From NCBI RefSeq assembly GCF_016427605.1, contig NZ_JAELXQ010000010.1:59525-123524 (forward strand): 64,000 nucleotides of DNA, read 5' to 3'. Each line of letters starts with the position of its first letter. Position 1 is the first letter of the stretch. This DNA comes from Ochrobactrum sp. Q0168 (GTDB lineage: Bacteria; Pseudomonadota; Alphaproteobacteria; Rhizobiales; Rhizobiaceae). Below the pieces are notes generated by a model. The model searched no databases and had not been told where the DNA came from. It saw only the letters and a program-made list of their open reading frames with translations. The position numbers were made by a program, and so were the translations under genes. Of the stretch, positions 8,482-16,126 are shown piece by piece.

Positions 8482-9282
8482 ATGACCAACCATCTCCAAC
8501 AAGACCTGGAAACGCGGCTGTCACTTGCCAAAGACATTGCGCAGGCAGCCGGTGCCAAGGCGCTGGACTACTTCAACAATCGCGAAGCGCTGACCATAGA
8601 AATCAAACGCGACCCACAAGACGTGGTTTCCATTGCCGACCGGGAAGTCGAACAGCTCATTCGCACGCTTGTTTCTCAAAAGTTTCCAGAAGACGGCTTT
8701 CTCGGCGAGGAATATGGACTGAACGACGGATCATCCGGGTATACCTGGGTTGTAGACCCCATCGATGGAACGAGCCCCTTCGTAAACGGTATGCCGAACT
8801 GGTGCGTGTCGATTGCCGTTTTGAAAGACGACGAGCCTGTAATCGGCGTTATCAAGGCCCCGTGCTTCGATGAGCTCTATGCTTCTGCAAAAGGATTTGG
8901 CGCGACGCTGAATGGCAAAAAACTCGCGCTCGATCCAACGAAGACTATTCAAAATGCGGTCACTGGCATCGGTGCAAATAACTACGTCACCCCGCAAACC
9001 GTAGCAAAAATCGTTGAGAACTTACTGGAAGCAGGCGGCACCTTCATACGCAATGGATCGGGCGCCTTGATGATTGCCTATGTAGCGGCTGGTAGACTTG
9101 TCGGCTACTACGAGCCCTATATGCACGCTTGGGATTGCATGGCTGGCTTTTGCCTCGTACGCGAAGCTGGCGGATATACCCATCCGTTCTCTGTGAATGG
9201 TGAAAACATCCTAAAAGGCCATCCTGTGTTTGCAGCGGCCCCCGGAGCTGTCGATGACTTGAAAAAGGTCGCTGGCCTTTGA
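8482..9282 (+). CDS. Inositol-monophosphatase-family phosphatase
   Basis: This 266-residue protein belongs to the Mg2+-dependent, Li+-sensitive phosphatase family (inositol monophosphatase, CysQ, histidinol-phosphatase and fructose-bisphosphatase relatives). The metal-binding motifs are in order: GEEYG (about 74-78), WVVDPIDGTSPFVNG (about 90-104) and WDCMAGFCLVREAGG (about 216-230). It is cytoplasmic, with no signal peptide. It begins 44 bp after the ATPase gene on the same strand and is probably the last gene of the importer operon. That association suggests the imported ligand carries a phosphate that is removed inside the cell. The exact substrate (sugar phosphate, inositol phosphate or nucleotide) cannot be read. 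Confidence 0.85.
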   Translation: MTNHLQQDLETRLSLAKDIAQAAGAKALDYFNNREALTIEIKRDPQDVVSIADREVEQLIRTLVSQKFPEDGFLGEEYGLNDGSSGYTWVVDPIDGTSPFVNGMPNWCVSIAVLKDDEPVIGVIKAPCFDELYASAKGFGATLNGKKLALDPTKTIQNAVTGIGANNYVTPQTVAKIVENLLEAGGTFIRNGSGALMIAYVAAGRLVGYYEPYMHAWDCMAGFCLVREAGGYTHPFSVNGENILKGHPVFAAAPGAVDDLKKVAGL

Positions 9283-9309
9283 CACTGTCGTTCCAGTGTG
9301 GCGACCGCG

Positions 9310-10146
9310 CTATTTAACCGTTTGGGGGAAGAGGAAGGTAACACCCGCCTTGATACCCCATTTGGGGCCTTCGTCAGGCCCTTCCAGCCAATATTTCGCG
9401 CCGAGCGACAGACTCATCGTTTGATCGTCAAGCTTTACAATCTTCGAGAATGACCCCGAGACTGGCACTGTCCACTGATCGGCTGTCCAGTCATAGTCAG
9501 CATCGAGATTTGCCGAAATCGTTCTTCCCTTGCCGATATGCCAGGCAATGAAGGGCTGGAGTTCCGTCTGATTCACATCAGGTCTGCTGTCAGACCCAAG
9601 GACAGACCAGATATGGTTCGCCGACAGACCCGTCGTGATTGCACTCGATTGATAGAGTAGCAGACCCGATGGTCCGAGAGAGAACTTGCCCGAACCCAGC
9701 AAATCGTCTGTCGCAGTTGGAAACGATAACTGCGGTCCGATCGCCCATATAATGGGACCATGGGCGGACGGGGTAAAGGAGAAAGTCTGCGTTATGTCCC
9801 CAAGCCCGAAGCTGCTACCAACCTCGCCAAGGGGGTTGCTATAGACCAACGGAATATCGGTATGGGAAATGACATTCCAGCGATCATTCAATCGCATTGG
9901 GATAACTGGCTCGATATCGAGAGAGAAGCCGCGTACCTTTCCACTTCCACTGCCAAAATCCAGGTCCGAGTGAACCGGCACGCTGATCATGAACGAAGCG
10001 GGGTTGGAGACCTTTCGCGCGAGTTCATCGATGTCGTCATTCGCGGACTGCGCAAAGGAAGGCATGGAAAGCACCGCAATGCCAATTACTAAGCCCATGG
10101 CATTTCGCGTGGCAACAAACATGGCTGAGGCGAAGCGAAATCCCAT
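9310..10146 (-). CDS. Putative outer-membrane transporter-like protein
   Basis: This 278-residue exported protein has a signal peptide ending near SMPSFAQS (about 33) and a C-terminal GVTFLFP segment, followed only by QTVK, that resembles a beta-barrel end. The segment LSFPTATDDLLGSGKFSLGP is shared with the protein at 56513-57307 (IPTATDDALGNGKWQIGA), so the two are paralogues. Proteins of this type are often annotated as transporter or neuromedin U-like in Proteobacteria, and their function is not known. It is the last of three co-directional genes (11927 to 9310) behind the conserved 15-bp motif at 12036-12050. The outer-membrane location is an inference. Confidence 0.65.
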   Translation of the reverse strand: MGFRFASAMFVATRNAMGLVIGIAVLSMPSFAQSANDDIDELARKVSNPASFMISVPVHSDLDFGSGSGKVRGFSLDIEPVIPMRLNDRWNVISHTDIPLVYSNPLGEVGSSFGLGDITQTFSFTPSAHGPIIWAIGPQLSFPTATDDLLGSGKFSLGPSGLLLYQSSAITTGLSANHIWSVLGSDSRPDVNQTELQPFIAWHIGKGRTISANLDADYDWTADQWTVPVSGSFSKIVKLDDQTMSLSLGAKYWLEGPDEGPKWGIKAGVTFLFPQTVK

Positions 10147-10201
10147 CTATGCAACTTTCTTCACTATGCTTGCTTGGAAGCGAGGCGTTGATGAATAAAT
10201 C

Positions 10202-10861
10202 CTATTTCGCGGTAGCCTGAGAGAAGGCCACGCCGGTAATCCGCTCCCCGTCCAACCGATAAACGAGCGACTGCTCTACCGTCGCGCCTGAAACTTTATG
10301 TTCGTTCGAATAACGCGCAAATTGCTTGGCACTTACCTTGCCAAGTCGTTCTTCCAGCGCTTGTTTGTTATCTTTCAAAGCCGGGATGGGCAATTTGAGG
10401 TTCGTCAGATCGATGCGAGGCTGCGCGCATTTGGCAGACTTATCTGTTATAATCTCCGCCGATATCAAATTGAGAACCGCGCCTTGGCCTTTGTTCTTAT
10501 TCATGCCATCCGATATGAACCAGATTCGACGAGGCAAATTATCGCCGGTAATCTCGTAGCAAAGCCAAGCCGTTTTAACGGATGACGCGGTGTGACCCTG
10601 AACGGTCCCTCCGGCTACAGCTTGAATTTCGTCAAGCGTCGTTTTTCCCAGCGATACATCTTTATCAGCCAACCGTATAAGGTTGTCGAAGGGAACGCTG
10701 AATTGAACAGTGGTTGCTTTGGCGGTCTGACCACCAAGAACCATGGCCGGAAACCCGCTTAGTTTATCATTCTGAGCATGCGCTGATGAATAGGACAGGA
10801 CCGCAAAAATCATTCCTGCCACGCCGACCATTCCGGCGGTATTGAATGATCTGATATGCAT
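10202..10861 (-). CDS. Secreted hypothetical protein
   Basis: This 219-residue protein has a signal peptide (MHIRSFNTAGMVGVAGMIF...AHA, cut near 29). The start at 10861 is chosen because GGGAGAAGG lies just upstream; the codon at 10876 falls on top of that site. I do not recognise a domain. The mature part contains a single cysteine pair (about AWLCYE and SAKCAQ) that could form a disulfide in the periplasm, and it is soluble in character. It is flanked on both sides by genes for outer-membrane-type proteins in the same direction, with 55-80 bp gaps, which suggests one operon and a periplasmic role beside them. Confidence 0.6.
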   Translation of the reverse strand: MHIRSFNTAGMVGVAGMIFAVLSYSSAHAQNDKLSGFPAMVLGGQTAKATTVQFSVPFDNLIRLADKDVSLGKTTLDEIQAVAGGTVQGHTASSVKTAWLCYEITGDNLPRRIWFISDGMNKNKGQGAVLNLISAEIITDKSAKCAQPRIDLTNLKLPIPALKDNKQALEERLGKVSAKQFARYSNEHKVSGATVEQSLVYRLDGERITGVAFSQATAK

Positions 10862-10940
10862 ATCCTTCTCCCTCATCGTGTCACGCTGGACTGTTAGATA
10901 GTCAATGTTTACACAGAGGGGTAATATCCCACCTCTCGAA

Positions 10941-11927
10941 TTAATCTGCTGCCGCGGCCGGTTTGGTAATCGAAGACAGAGGCATAGATAATGTCAGATA
11001 AACCGCGTCACCTTCAGCGCGATTTTCAGCCGCAAATTCGTGGAAATATTTAACACGGGCGGAAAGTGGCTTTTCACCGAGCTCAAAATTCCAGCCGACA
11101 GTGGCACCAACGGCAGCCACACGTCCCTTGAATGGGGCTGCGGCACCGTCTCCACTATCACCGGAAAGCTGCTGATAATAATAGCCAACTAACCCGGCAT
11201 CGACTTTCGCGTTAATGTGCTTTACGGCTGCCCATTCGAAATGGAATTCGTTACCCGTTCTATAGTCGGTCGCCGGATTTTCCGCGTTAAAAGTTACCCC
11301 AACCGCGCCGGAAATATCCCAGCCGATGGCGGGGTCAAACCAGGTTCCGGCGGCAAATACATCCGCGCCCCAATGGTGAAAAGCGATGTTGGATATCTCG
11401 CCGTCCTGATAATCGCCAATAGGCACATTGACCATTGTACCGACCTGGTAATGAAAATTACCTGTCTGCCAACCAAGAAAACCACTGACGATCGGATCAC
11501 CGATGGTAAAAACTGTATCGCGGACACCTGTTGAAATATCCCCGACACGGGGACCGTTCAGAACGACATCCGCTTCGGTCTTTTTCCAGCCGACCGGCAG
11601 CGATGCACTCAGACCGAGAGAGCCCCCTGCTACACTTTCCGGCAATATCCATATCACGGTCGGAACTTCGATGGCCGCTGTGCCCACCACACCGACCGCC
11701 AGCTTACCCCCCGTTGGGAGGCTCTTGTTTCCGCCCAGATCACCGCGATAATAATAGAAATCGTTTTGAAAGTAGAGGCCCGAAGGCGGCGTTATAGCCG
11801 CGGCCGGCCCTTTAGATCCCAATAGGTAGAACCCCGCCCCTCCTTCAGCGCCCATAGCGACAGACGGAATAAGCAACAATCCCGTCAATGACCCCAATGC
11901 CAGCGTATGAAGCGAAAATCGACCCAT
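10941..11927 (-). CDS. Outer-membrane transporter, phenol-degradation MetA/SphA-like family
   Basis: This 328-residue protein has a signal peptide (cut after VAMG, about 27) and a body rich in alternating hydrophobic strands with aromatic girdles, typical of the PF13557-type barrel family (SphA-like). The start at 11927 has GAGGGG upstream; the earlier in-frame codon at 11963 does not. The N-terminal YLLGSKGPAAAITPPSGLYF segment is characteristic of this family. Members are thought to move hydrophobic compounds across the outer membrane, but few have been tested. The conserved 15-bp motif lies 108 bp upstream, placing this gene first in a three-gene unit that ends at 9310. Confidence 0.75.
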   Translation of the reverse strand: MGRFSLHTLALGSLTGLLLIPSVAMGAEGGAGFYLLGSKGPAAAITPPSGLYFQNDFYYYRGDLGGNKSLPTGGKLAVGVVGTAAIEVPTVIWILPESVAGGSLGLSASLPVGWKKTEADVVLNGPRVGDISTGVRDTVFTIGDPIVSGFLGWQTGNFHYQVGTMVNVPIGDYQDGEISNIAFHHWGADVFAAGTWFDPAIGWDISGAVGVTFNAENPATDYRTGNEFHFEWAAVKHINAKVDAGLVGYYYQQLSGDSGDGAAAPFKGRVAAVGATVGWNFELGEKPLSARVKYFHEFAAENRAEGDAVYLTLSMPLSSITKPAAAAD

Positions 11928-12035
11928 GTTATCCCCTCGGCTATGAGCGTGGCTGCTCATCATTCCTGCGAATCTACCAATAATTAATTTTTAATAATAT
12001 TCGTTTCTTTTTTTTCCTCGCGCAATGTCTAATTA

Positions 12036-12050
12036 GTACGTTACTGTAAA
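12036..12050 (-). promoter_or_regulatory. Conserved 15-bp regulatory motif, copy 1
   Basis: On the minus strand this reads TTTACAGTAACGTAC, a match to the [GT]TTACNGTAACGTAC sequence found at five sites in 12-24 kb. It lies 108 bp before the start of the outer-membrane gene at 11927 and points toward it. The core TTACNGTAA is palindromic, so a dimeric regulator is likely. Confidence 0.75.
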
Positions 12051-12110
12051 TCCACGGCTGCCTGACGCTTTCAGAACCGGGGCCGAACATAGACACCTTA
12101 GTTGCGATAT

Positions 12111-13247
12111 TCATCGGTCGAACACGAGATAGTTTTCCCATGCGCGCATGCGCAGCAAAATCTTCCGGATCAGCGCAAATTCGGTCCAGTGCGGTGTATA
12201 AATAGCGACCTCAGCGGCAACACCTCCCGGCAACTGAAAATCAGAAAGATCATCTGTAATGTCGACAATCACATAGACACGACCCTCCCCGGCACCTGGA
12301 GTTGCGGATTGAAGGGTTCCGGCAGGTTCCAGCTGGCCTTCAGCCATAAATGGCAAAACCTTGCTCACTTTACCGCGAAACACTTGGCCCGGCACGCCAG
12401 CGAAGGAAACTTCCGCCTCATCGCCTTCGCGCACCCGCTGTAAACCGATCTGGTTGAAGGCCGCTGCCAGAATGCGCCGGTCGGTATGCACGAATGTCAT
12501 AACGGGTTTCAAAGGAAGCGAAACAGCCATCATCCCCGGATGCAAAAAGACCTGTGTGGCATATCCGTCTGTTGGCGCGCGGTATACGCTTTGTTCAAGT
12601 TCGAACTCCGCACGCGAGAGCTCTGCTTGCAACTGCGCGACATTGGTATCGACCCCATCAATGAGGCTGTTGGCAGTTAGTCGCGCCTGATCGGCCTGAG
12701 CCTCGGCGGAGGTCAGCGCAGCTTCCGCAGCACGGAATGTATTTCTGAGATCTGCAACTTCCTCGTCGGAGAACGGTTTGACGTTTTTGCTGTTCGCAGC
12801 CTGGTGTCGTTCATAATCGTCCTTGGCCTGATCACGATTGGCGCGAGCGGACTGAACAGAGGCTTCGGCAGAGCGTAATGCTGCTTTTTGCTCCGCAACG
12901 GCCTGTTCCGCTGCCGCTAACGCTGCCTTACGTCGGGCAACCGCATATTCAAACGGACGAGGATCGAGACGAAAAAGTATATCGCCCTTCTTCACACTTG
13001 TATTCGCTTGAACAGGGACTTCCACCACTTGCCCGTTAACGGCAGGACTGATCGGCGTCGCATAGAAGTATATTCGCCCGTCCGTCGAGAAAGGGTGATT
13101 ATAGTTCATGACAATGATGATAGCCCCCACCAGAAAGATACCGCCCACGGCCGCTGTCGTAATTGTCCACTTCGTCGCTGAAACATGAAGAAAGCGAAAG
13201 GCGACAATACAAATGCTGGCATAAAGAAGACACAGAAGCGTCGTCAT
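12111..13247 (-). CDS. HlyD-family membrane fusion protein (YiaV-like)
   Basis: This 378-residue protein has N-terminal hydrophobic segments (about 1-20 and 28-48), then a biotinyl-lipoyl half (SPAVNGQVVEVPVQ), a long alpha-helical hairpin rich in Ala/Glu/Gln (about 105-215), the second lipoyl half and a beta-barrel domain. This is the layout of adaptor subunits that link inner-membrane transporters to outer-membrane channels. Its start overlaps the stop of the small DUF3302 gene (ATGA), the same pairing as E. coli yiaW-yiaV. No RND, MFS or ABC partner is adjacent, as in the E. coli pair. It is probably controlled by the motif at 13608-13622. Confidence 0.85.
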   Translation of the reverse strand: MTTLLCLLYASICIVAFRFLHVSATKWTITTAAVGGIFLVGAIIIVMNYNHPFSTDGRIYFYATPISPAVNGQVVEVPVQANTSVKKGDILFRLDPRPFEYAVARRKAALAAAEQAVAEQKAALRSAEASVQSARANRDQAKDDYERHQAANSKNVKPFSDEEVADLRNTFRAAEAALTSAEAQADQARLTANSLIDGVDTNVAQLQAELSRAEFELEQSVYRAPTDGYATQVFLHPGMMAVSLPLKPVMTFVHTDRRILAAAFNQIGLQRVREGDEAEVSFAGVPGQVFRGKVSKVLPFMAEGQLEPAGTLQSATPGAGEGRVYVIVDITDDLSDFQLPGGVAAEVAIYTPHWTEFALIRKILLRMRAWENYLVFDR

Positions 13248-13540
13248 GCCTTCCGCTCCTCAAGCTTGCTTTCCAGTGCCGACAACCGTCTTTCAAGGTT
13301 TGGATTCTGGCTTCCCCACCCCCGGTCTGGCCGATAGGCCATGGCCCAAATCCAGAGAAACGGCCAGATTGCGTGGAGAGTAAACAGGCTGACCCATCCA
13401 GCTGCCATGATAGCGTCCTGATGGGGATGGTCCCGGCGTTTTGCAATCTCATAAGGAATATCATGAATGGCGATTATTCCATAAACAAAGACCAACACTA
13501 TGAAAACGATCAGCGCGAGGGCTATATAGTCGAGCACCAT
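13244..13540 (-). CDS. DUF3302 inner-membrane protein (YiaW-like)
   Basis: This 98-residue protein has two predicted membrane helices (LDYIALALIVFIVLVFVYG near the start and MAAGWVSLFTLHAIWPFLWI in the middle) and a charged C-terminal helix (LERRLSALESKLEERKA). The start at 13540 has GGGG about 8 nt upstream; the in-frame codon at 13579 lacks a site. It matches DUF3302, found beside HlyD-type adaptors such as E. coli YiaV. The next gene starts inside its stop codon. It may be a small partner that holds or assembles the adaptor; this is not proven. Confidence 0.8.
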   Translation of the reverse strand: MVLDYIALALIVFIVLVFVYGIIAIHDIPYEIAKRRDHPHQDAIMAAGWVSLFTLHAIWPFLWIWAMAYRPDRGWGSQNPNLERRLSALESKLEERKA

Positions 13541-13607
13541 GACGACCCCACGATTGCTGGCGAGATTGAGACGCTGCAAAGTAACGTCAAGCGAGATCGG
13601 AAGTGGA

Positions 13608-13622
13608 GTACGTTACCGTAAC
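13608..13622 (-). promoter_or_regulatory. Conserved 15-bp regulatory motif, copy 2
   Basis: On the minus strand this reads GTTACGGTAACGTAC, 67 bp before the DUF3302 start at 13540 and oriented toward it. Its inner part GTTACGGTAAC is an almost perfect inverted repeat around the central base. Confidence 0.75.
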
Positions 13623-13731
13623 AAATTTGCTTTTGGCATCTATGCCGGGCGACACATTTTTTATGACGGGTAAGCCGTAGATACCCAATTGTCTTCCACA
13701 GCTCAACACGACCGGATAGACAGCTTCCGTG

Positions 13732-15423
13732 TCAGTTTTTTACTGTCAGTTTATCCGGCTGCGTCTTTGTCTGCCCAACCTGGATTTGATCGATAATAAC
13801 GTTTGTGACAATGTTTGGGACACTCATGGCTGCCAGTTTTTCACCGACGATCTCACGTAAATTGGGATTAGATCGCGTCGCATCCCGAAGCTCGTTTTGG
13901 GCTTCACTTGGTCGCAACTGAACAAGTGCCGCCAGTCTGAAACCGGTTGCAAAGACGTTTTGCGGCGGCAGCTGATTTGCGCGCAGCAGCACGTTGTGCC
14001 AATCACCGCGCCGGGCGGCGTCAAGCGCAAGTACCGTTCGCGCTTTCAAAGCGAGAGTGCGGTCTGTTTGGCTGTTTTCGTCAATGAGAGCGACGGCCTG
14101 ATCCCAATTTTCGTTGGCGAAGAGGACCGAGGCCAGCATAGCCTTCGCTTCCAGATTATTGGGATTGAGAGAGACGGCGCGCTTCCCCGCCTCAAGCGCT
14201 TCATCGATCCTGCCTTTACGAAAATTTGCTTCCATCAAAGCAAATTCGGCACGATCCGACCCCGGCGCTATCGAGGCGGCATTTTGCGCAAGCTCCAGGC
14301 TGCGGTCGAGCACGTCCTTGCTGACTAAGGCCGCATTGGCATTCACAAGGACACGAGAAAGAGCGGCCATGGCGTCGCTTTGTCTGGGGTCGCTCTTTAA
14401 CGTCTGCTCAAGACATGTTTCATTGTCCGATAGCGCCTGCCCTTTCGCCAACGATATCTCTGCTTTAAGAACACAAACATTGCCGATGAATGAGCCTTTC
14501 ACATCTGCAGCCAGACGCGTATTGATCACCCCGGTTGAGGCGGCCAGCTTTTGTGAAAGGGCGGACGACAGCGCTGATCGCACGTGTACCGACGATTGCC
14601 CTATCCCCGAAGCCTCTTCGACGCCAGAGCTGACGATAACGTTTTTTACCTCGTCATTCACCTGCCACCAGATGCTTCTTATGTCGCCTTCAACGCGATA
14701 ACGCATTCGAACTGTATAGGCTGGAAACCGCATTTGGGGATCGACAGACCCGCTATCGTCGGAACGAAGTGCCAGCGTATGGAAATTACCGAGCGCGATC
14801 AGTAGCGAATCCCGAACATTCTCAGCTTCTACTTCAAAGGCCGGATCCTCGGCGCGAAAATCAATGGCAACAGTTGGCTTTACGGTGTCGACCGACCGAT
14901 TTGTCATAAAATAGACCAGTGTAAAGGAAATAAACAATACAAAACCGGCGACAGCCAGATCCATATATTTGAGACGTAGCCTTAACTTTAACGGAGGTTT
15001 CAATGGCGGCGGAATAGGCTCGCCCACAAAAGGCTCTTCAGAAACCGGTATATCAGTAGCTGCACGACGATTAAAAGCGAGAGTATATTTGCCTTTTGGA
15101 AGCTCGATCTCAATCGGCTTTTCCTTACCAAAAGCCTCGTAATACTGCACCAGAGCGGCGCGCAACCGGCTGATTTCTATCCGTACAATCGGGTCAGTGG
15201 AAGGGTCGAAGCTATCTGGCCGCCCCAGAACGTCGATCGCTATCGAATAGCCCTTCACCCCTTCGGAGCTGCCGGAAAAATGGAGATCCGCGATGTAGCT
15301 CAGGATTGCCCTGCCCCGTTCAGTCGCCCGAAATCGCTTGTCCGCAATTAGGTCGGCCAGTGCGGATTTGACTTCTTGATCTGACGCTTCCCGGTCATCA
15401 AACGCATTACTATTCCGTGTCAT
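13732..15423 (-). CDS. Membrane-bound winged-helix-like regulator with TPR-like tail
   Basis: This 563-residue protein has three parts. The N-terminal region (about 15-120) carries ERGRAILSYIADLHFSG, KGYSIAIDVLGRPDSFDP and DPIVRIEISRLRAAL, a signature seen in rhizobial proteins annotated as adenylate cyclase-like or TPR transcriptional regulators. It is probably DNA-binding. One membrane helix follows (about 154-173). The periplasmic C-terminal part has repeated helical pairs such as EALEAGKRAVSLNPNNLEAKAMLA, typical of TPRs. The layout is ToxR/CadC-like: DNA binding inside and sensing outside. It sits in the middle of the genes that share the 15-bp motif and is a candidate for the regulator that binds it; the FixJ-type regulator at 57417 is the main alternative. 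No cyclase catalytic domain is seen. Confidence 0.7.
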   Translation of the reverse strand: MTRNSNAFDDREASDQEVKSALADLIADKRFRATERGRAILSYIADLHFSGSSEGVKGYSIAIDVLGRPDSFDPSTDPIVRIEISRLRAALVQYYEAFGKEKPIEIELPKGKYTLAFNRRAATDIPVSEEPFVGEPIPPPLKPPLKLRLRLKYMDLAVAGFVLFISFTLVYFMTNRSVDTVKPTVAIDFRAEDPAFEVEAENVRDSLLIALGNFHTLALRSDDSGSVDPQMRFPAYTVRMRYRVEGDIRSIWWQVNDEVKNVIVSSGVEEASGIGQSSVHVRSALSSALSQKLAASTGVINTRLAADVKGSFIGNVCVLKAEISLAKGQALSDNETCLEQTLKSDPRQSDAMAALSRVLVNANAALVSKDVLDRSLELAQNAASIAPGSDRAEFALMEANFRKGRIDEALEAGKRAVSLNPNNLEAKAMLASVLFANENWDQAVALIDENSQTDRTLALKARTVLALDAARRGDWHNVLLRANQLPPQNVFATGFRLAALVQLRPSEAQNELRDATRSNPNLREIVGEKLAAMSVPNIVTNVIIDQIQVGQTKTQPDKLTVKN

Positions 15424-15544
15424 ACCACCCCTCGGGAACCGACATGAGAATAAATTAGCTGTTTGCGATTAAGATAGTCCCCGCAAATCCGTTGTCAATA
15501 ATAACGCCCACCGTAAATAACTTGTTTCATTTTGGGGCACATCT

Positions 15545-15820
15545 CTATTTGTGAAGTAAGCAATACTGCAATACGTCCTCTTCGATCTCCTTACATATGA
15601 TCTCATATTCCAAGGAAAGGGGTGTGACTTCGATTTCAGCGCGGCGCAGTTTCTCCAGCATATTGCTGGCTTCATCATATGCCTCGAAAAGACCGATCAA
15701 CGGCTCGCCGGAAAGCTGCTTGAGCTCCGAACGCACAGATGGCAGCTTTAACATGAGTTTACTCAGTCCGCTTCTCGATGCAGAACTGAAGCTGCGGCGG
15801 ACTGCATCATCCTGGGTCAC
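15545..15820 (-). CDS. Small hypothetical protein behind a divergent regulon promoter
   Basis: This is a 91-residue cytoplasmic protein I do not recognise. It is mostly helical and charged (for example DEASNMLEKLRRAEIEVTPL), without a signal peptide or membrane helix. The start appears to be GTG at 15820; GAGGGGAG lies about 12 nt upstream, a rather long spacing, so the start is uncertain. The reason to believe it is real is the conserved motif at 15886-15900, which points to it from 65 bp away. It lies 121 bp ahead of the membrane-bound regulator gene and could be transcribed with it. Confidence 0.5.
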   Translation of the reverse strand: MTQDDAVRRSFSSASRSGLSKLMLKLPSVRSELKQLSGEPLIGLFEAYDEASNMLEKLRRAEIEVTPLSLEYEIICKEIEEDVLQYCLLHK

Positions 15821-15885
15821 GTGCCACGGTTCTCCCCTCTACGGATTTTGATTGCAAAGAATGGCACCAATTTGTGGCGACGGCA

Positions 15886-15900
15886 GTACGTTACGGTAAA
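15886..15900 (-). promoter_or_regulatory. Conserved 15-bp regulatory motif, copy 3
   Basis: On the minus strand this reads TTTACCGTAACGTAC, 65 bp before the GTG at 15820. It is identical to copy 5 at 24028-24042. Confidence 0.75.
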
Positions 15901-15986
15901 TATCGTCGGCACCATGCCGACTAGGCGATACTTGCGACCGATAAACTATCAGCCCGATTTAGCGTAAATAACGATCACCGGGCATG

Positions 15987-16001
15987 TTTACTGTAACGTA
16001 C
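15987..16001 (+). promoter_or_regulatory. Conserved 15-bp regulatory motif, copy 4
   Basis: TTTACTGTAACGTAC on the plus strand, 125 bp before the sulfatase start at 16127 and oriented toward it. It is the plus-facing half of the divergent pair. Confidence 0.75.
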
Positions 16002-16126
16002 TTACACTGGCCCCGGATTTGTTCGAGCCTCCTCGGGTTGCCATCGATAGAGCATCGACGACATCCCAATTTGCCTCGTAAACAGGAGCGCGGAATGTTG
16101 AATAAATCCATCTTGAGGAGGCCGCT

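Larger units (their letters stand above)
15821..16126. promoter_or_regulatory. Divergent control region between the 91-residue gene and the sulfatase
   Basis: This 306-bp gap has no gene. It holds two copies of the 15-bp motif facing away from each other (15886-15900 and 15987-16001), 86 bp apart. A further sequence TTTAGCGTAAATAAC (15958-15972) matches 11 of 15 positions, and its CGTAAATAAC part recurs at 15512-15521 ahead of the regulator gene. GAGGAGG lies directly before the sulfatase start. The arrangement suggests one regulator driving both directions. Confidence 0.6.

Noticed and set aside
15958..15972. Sixth full copy of the 15-bp motif
   Set aside because: TTTAGCGTAAATAAC matches only 11 of 15 positions and lacks the GTAACGTAC part, so it is noted only as degenerate.
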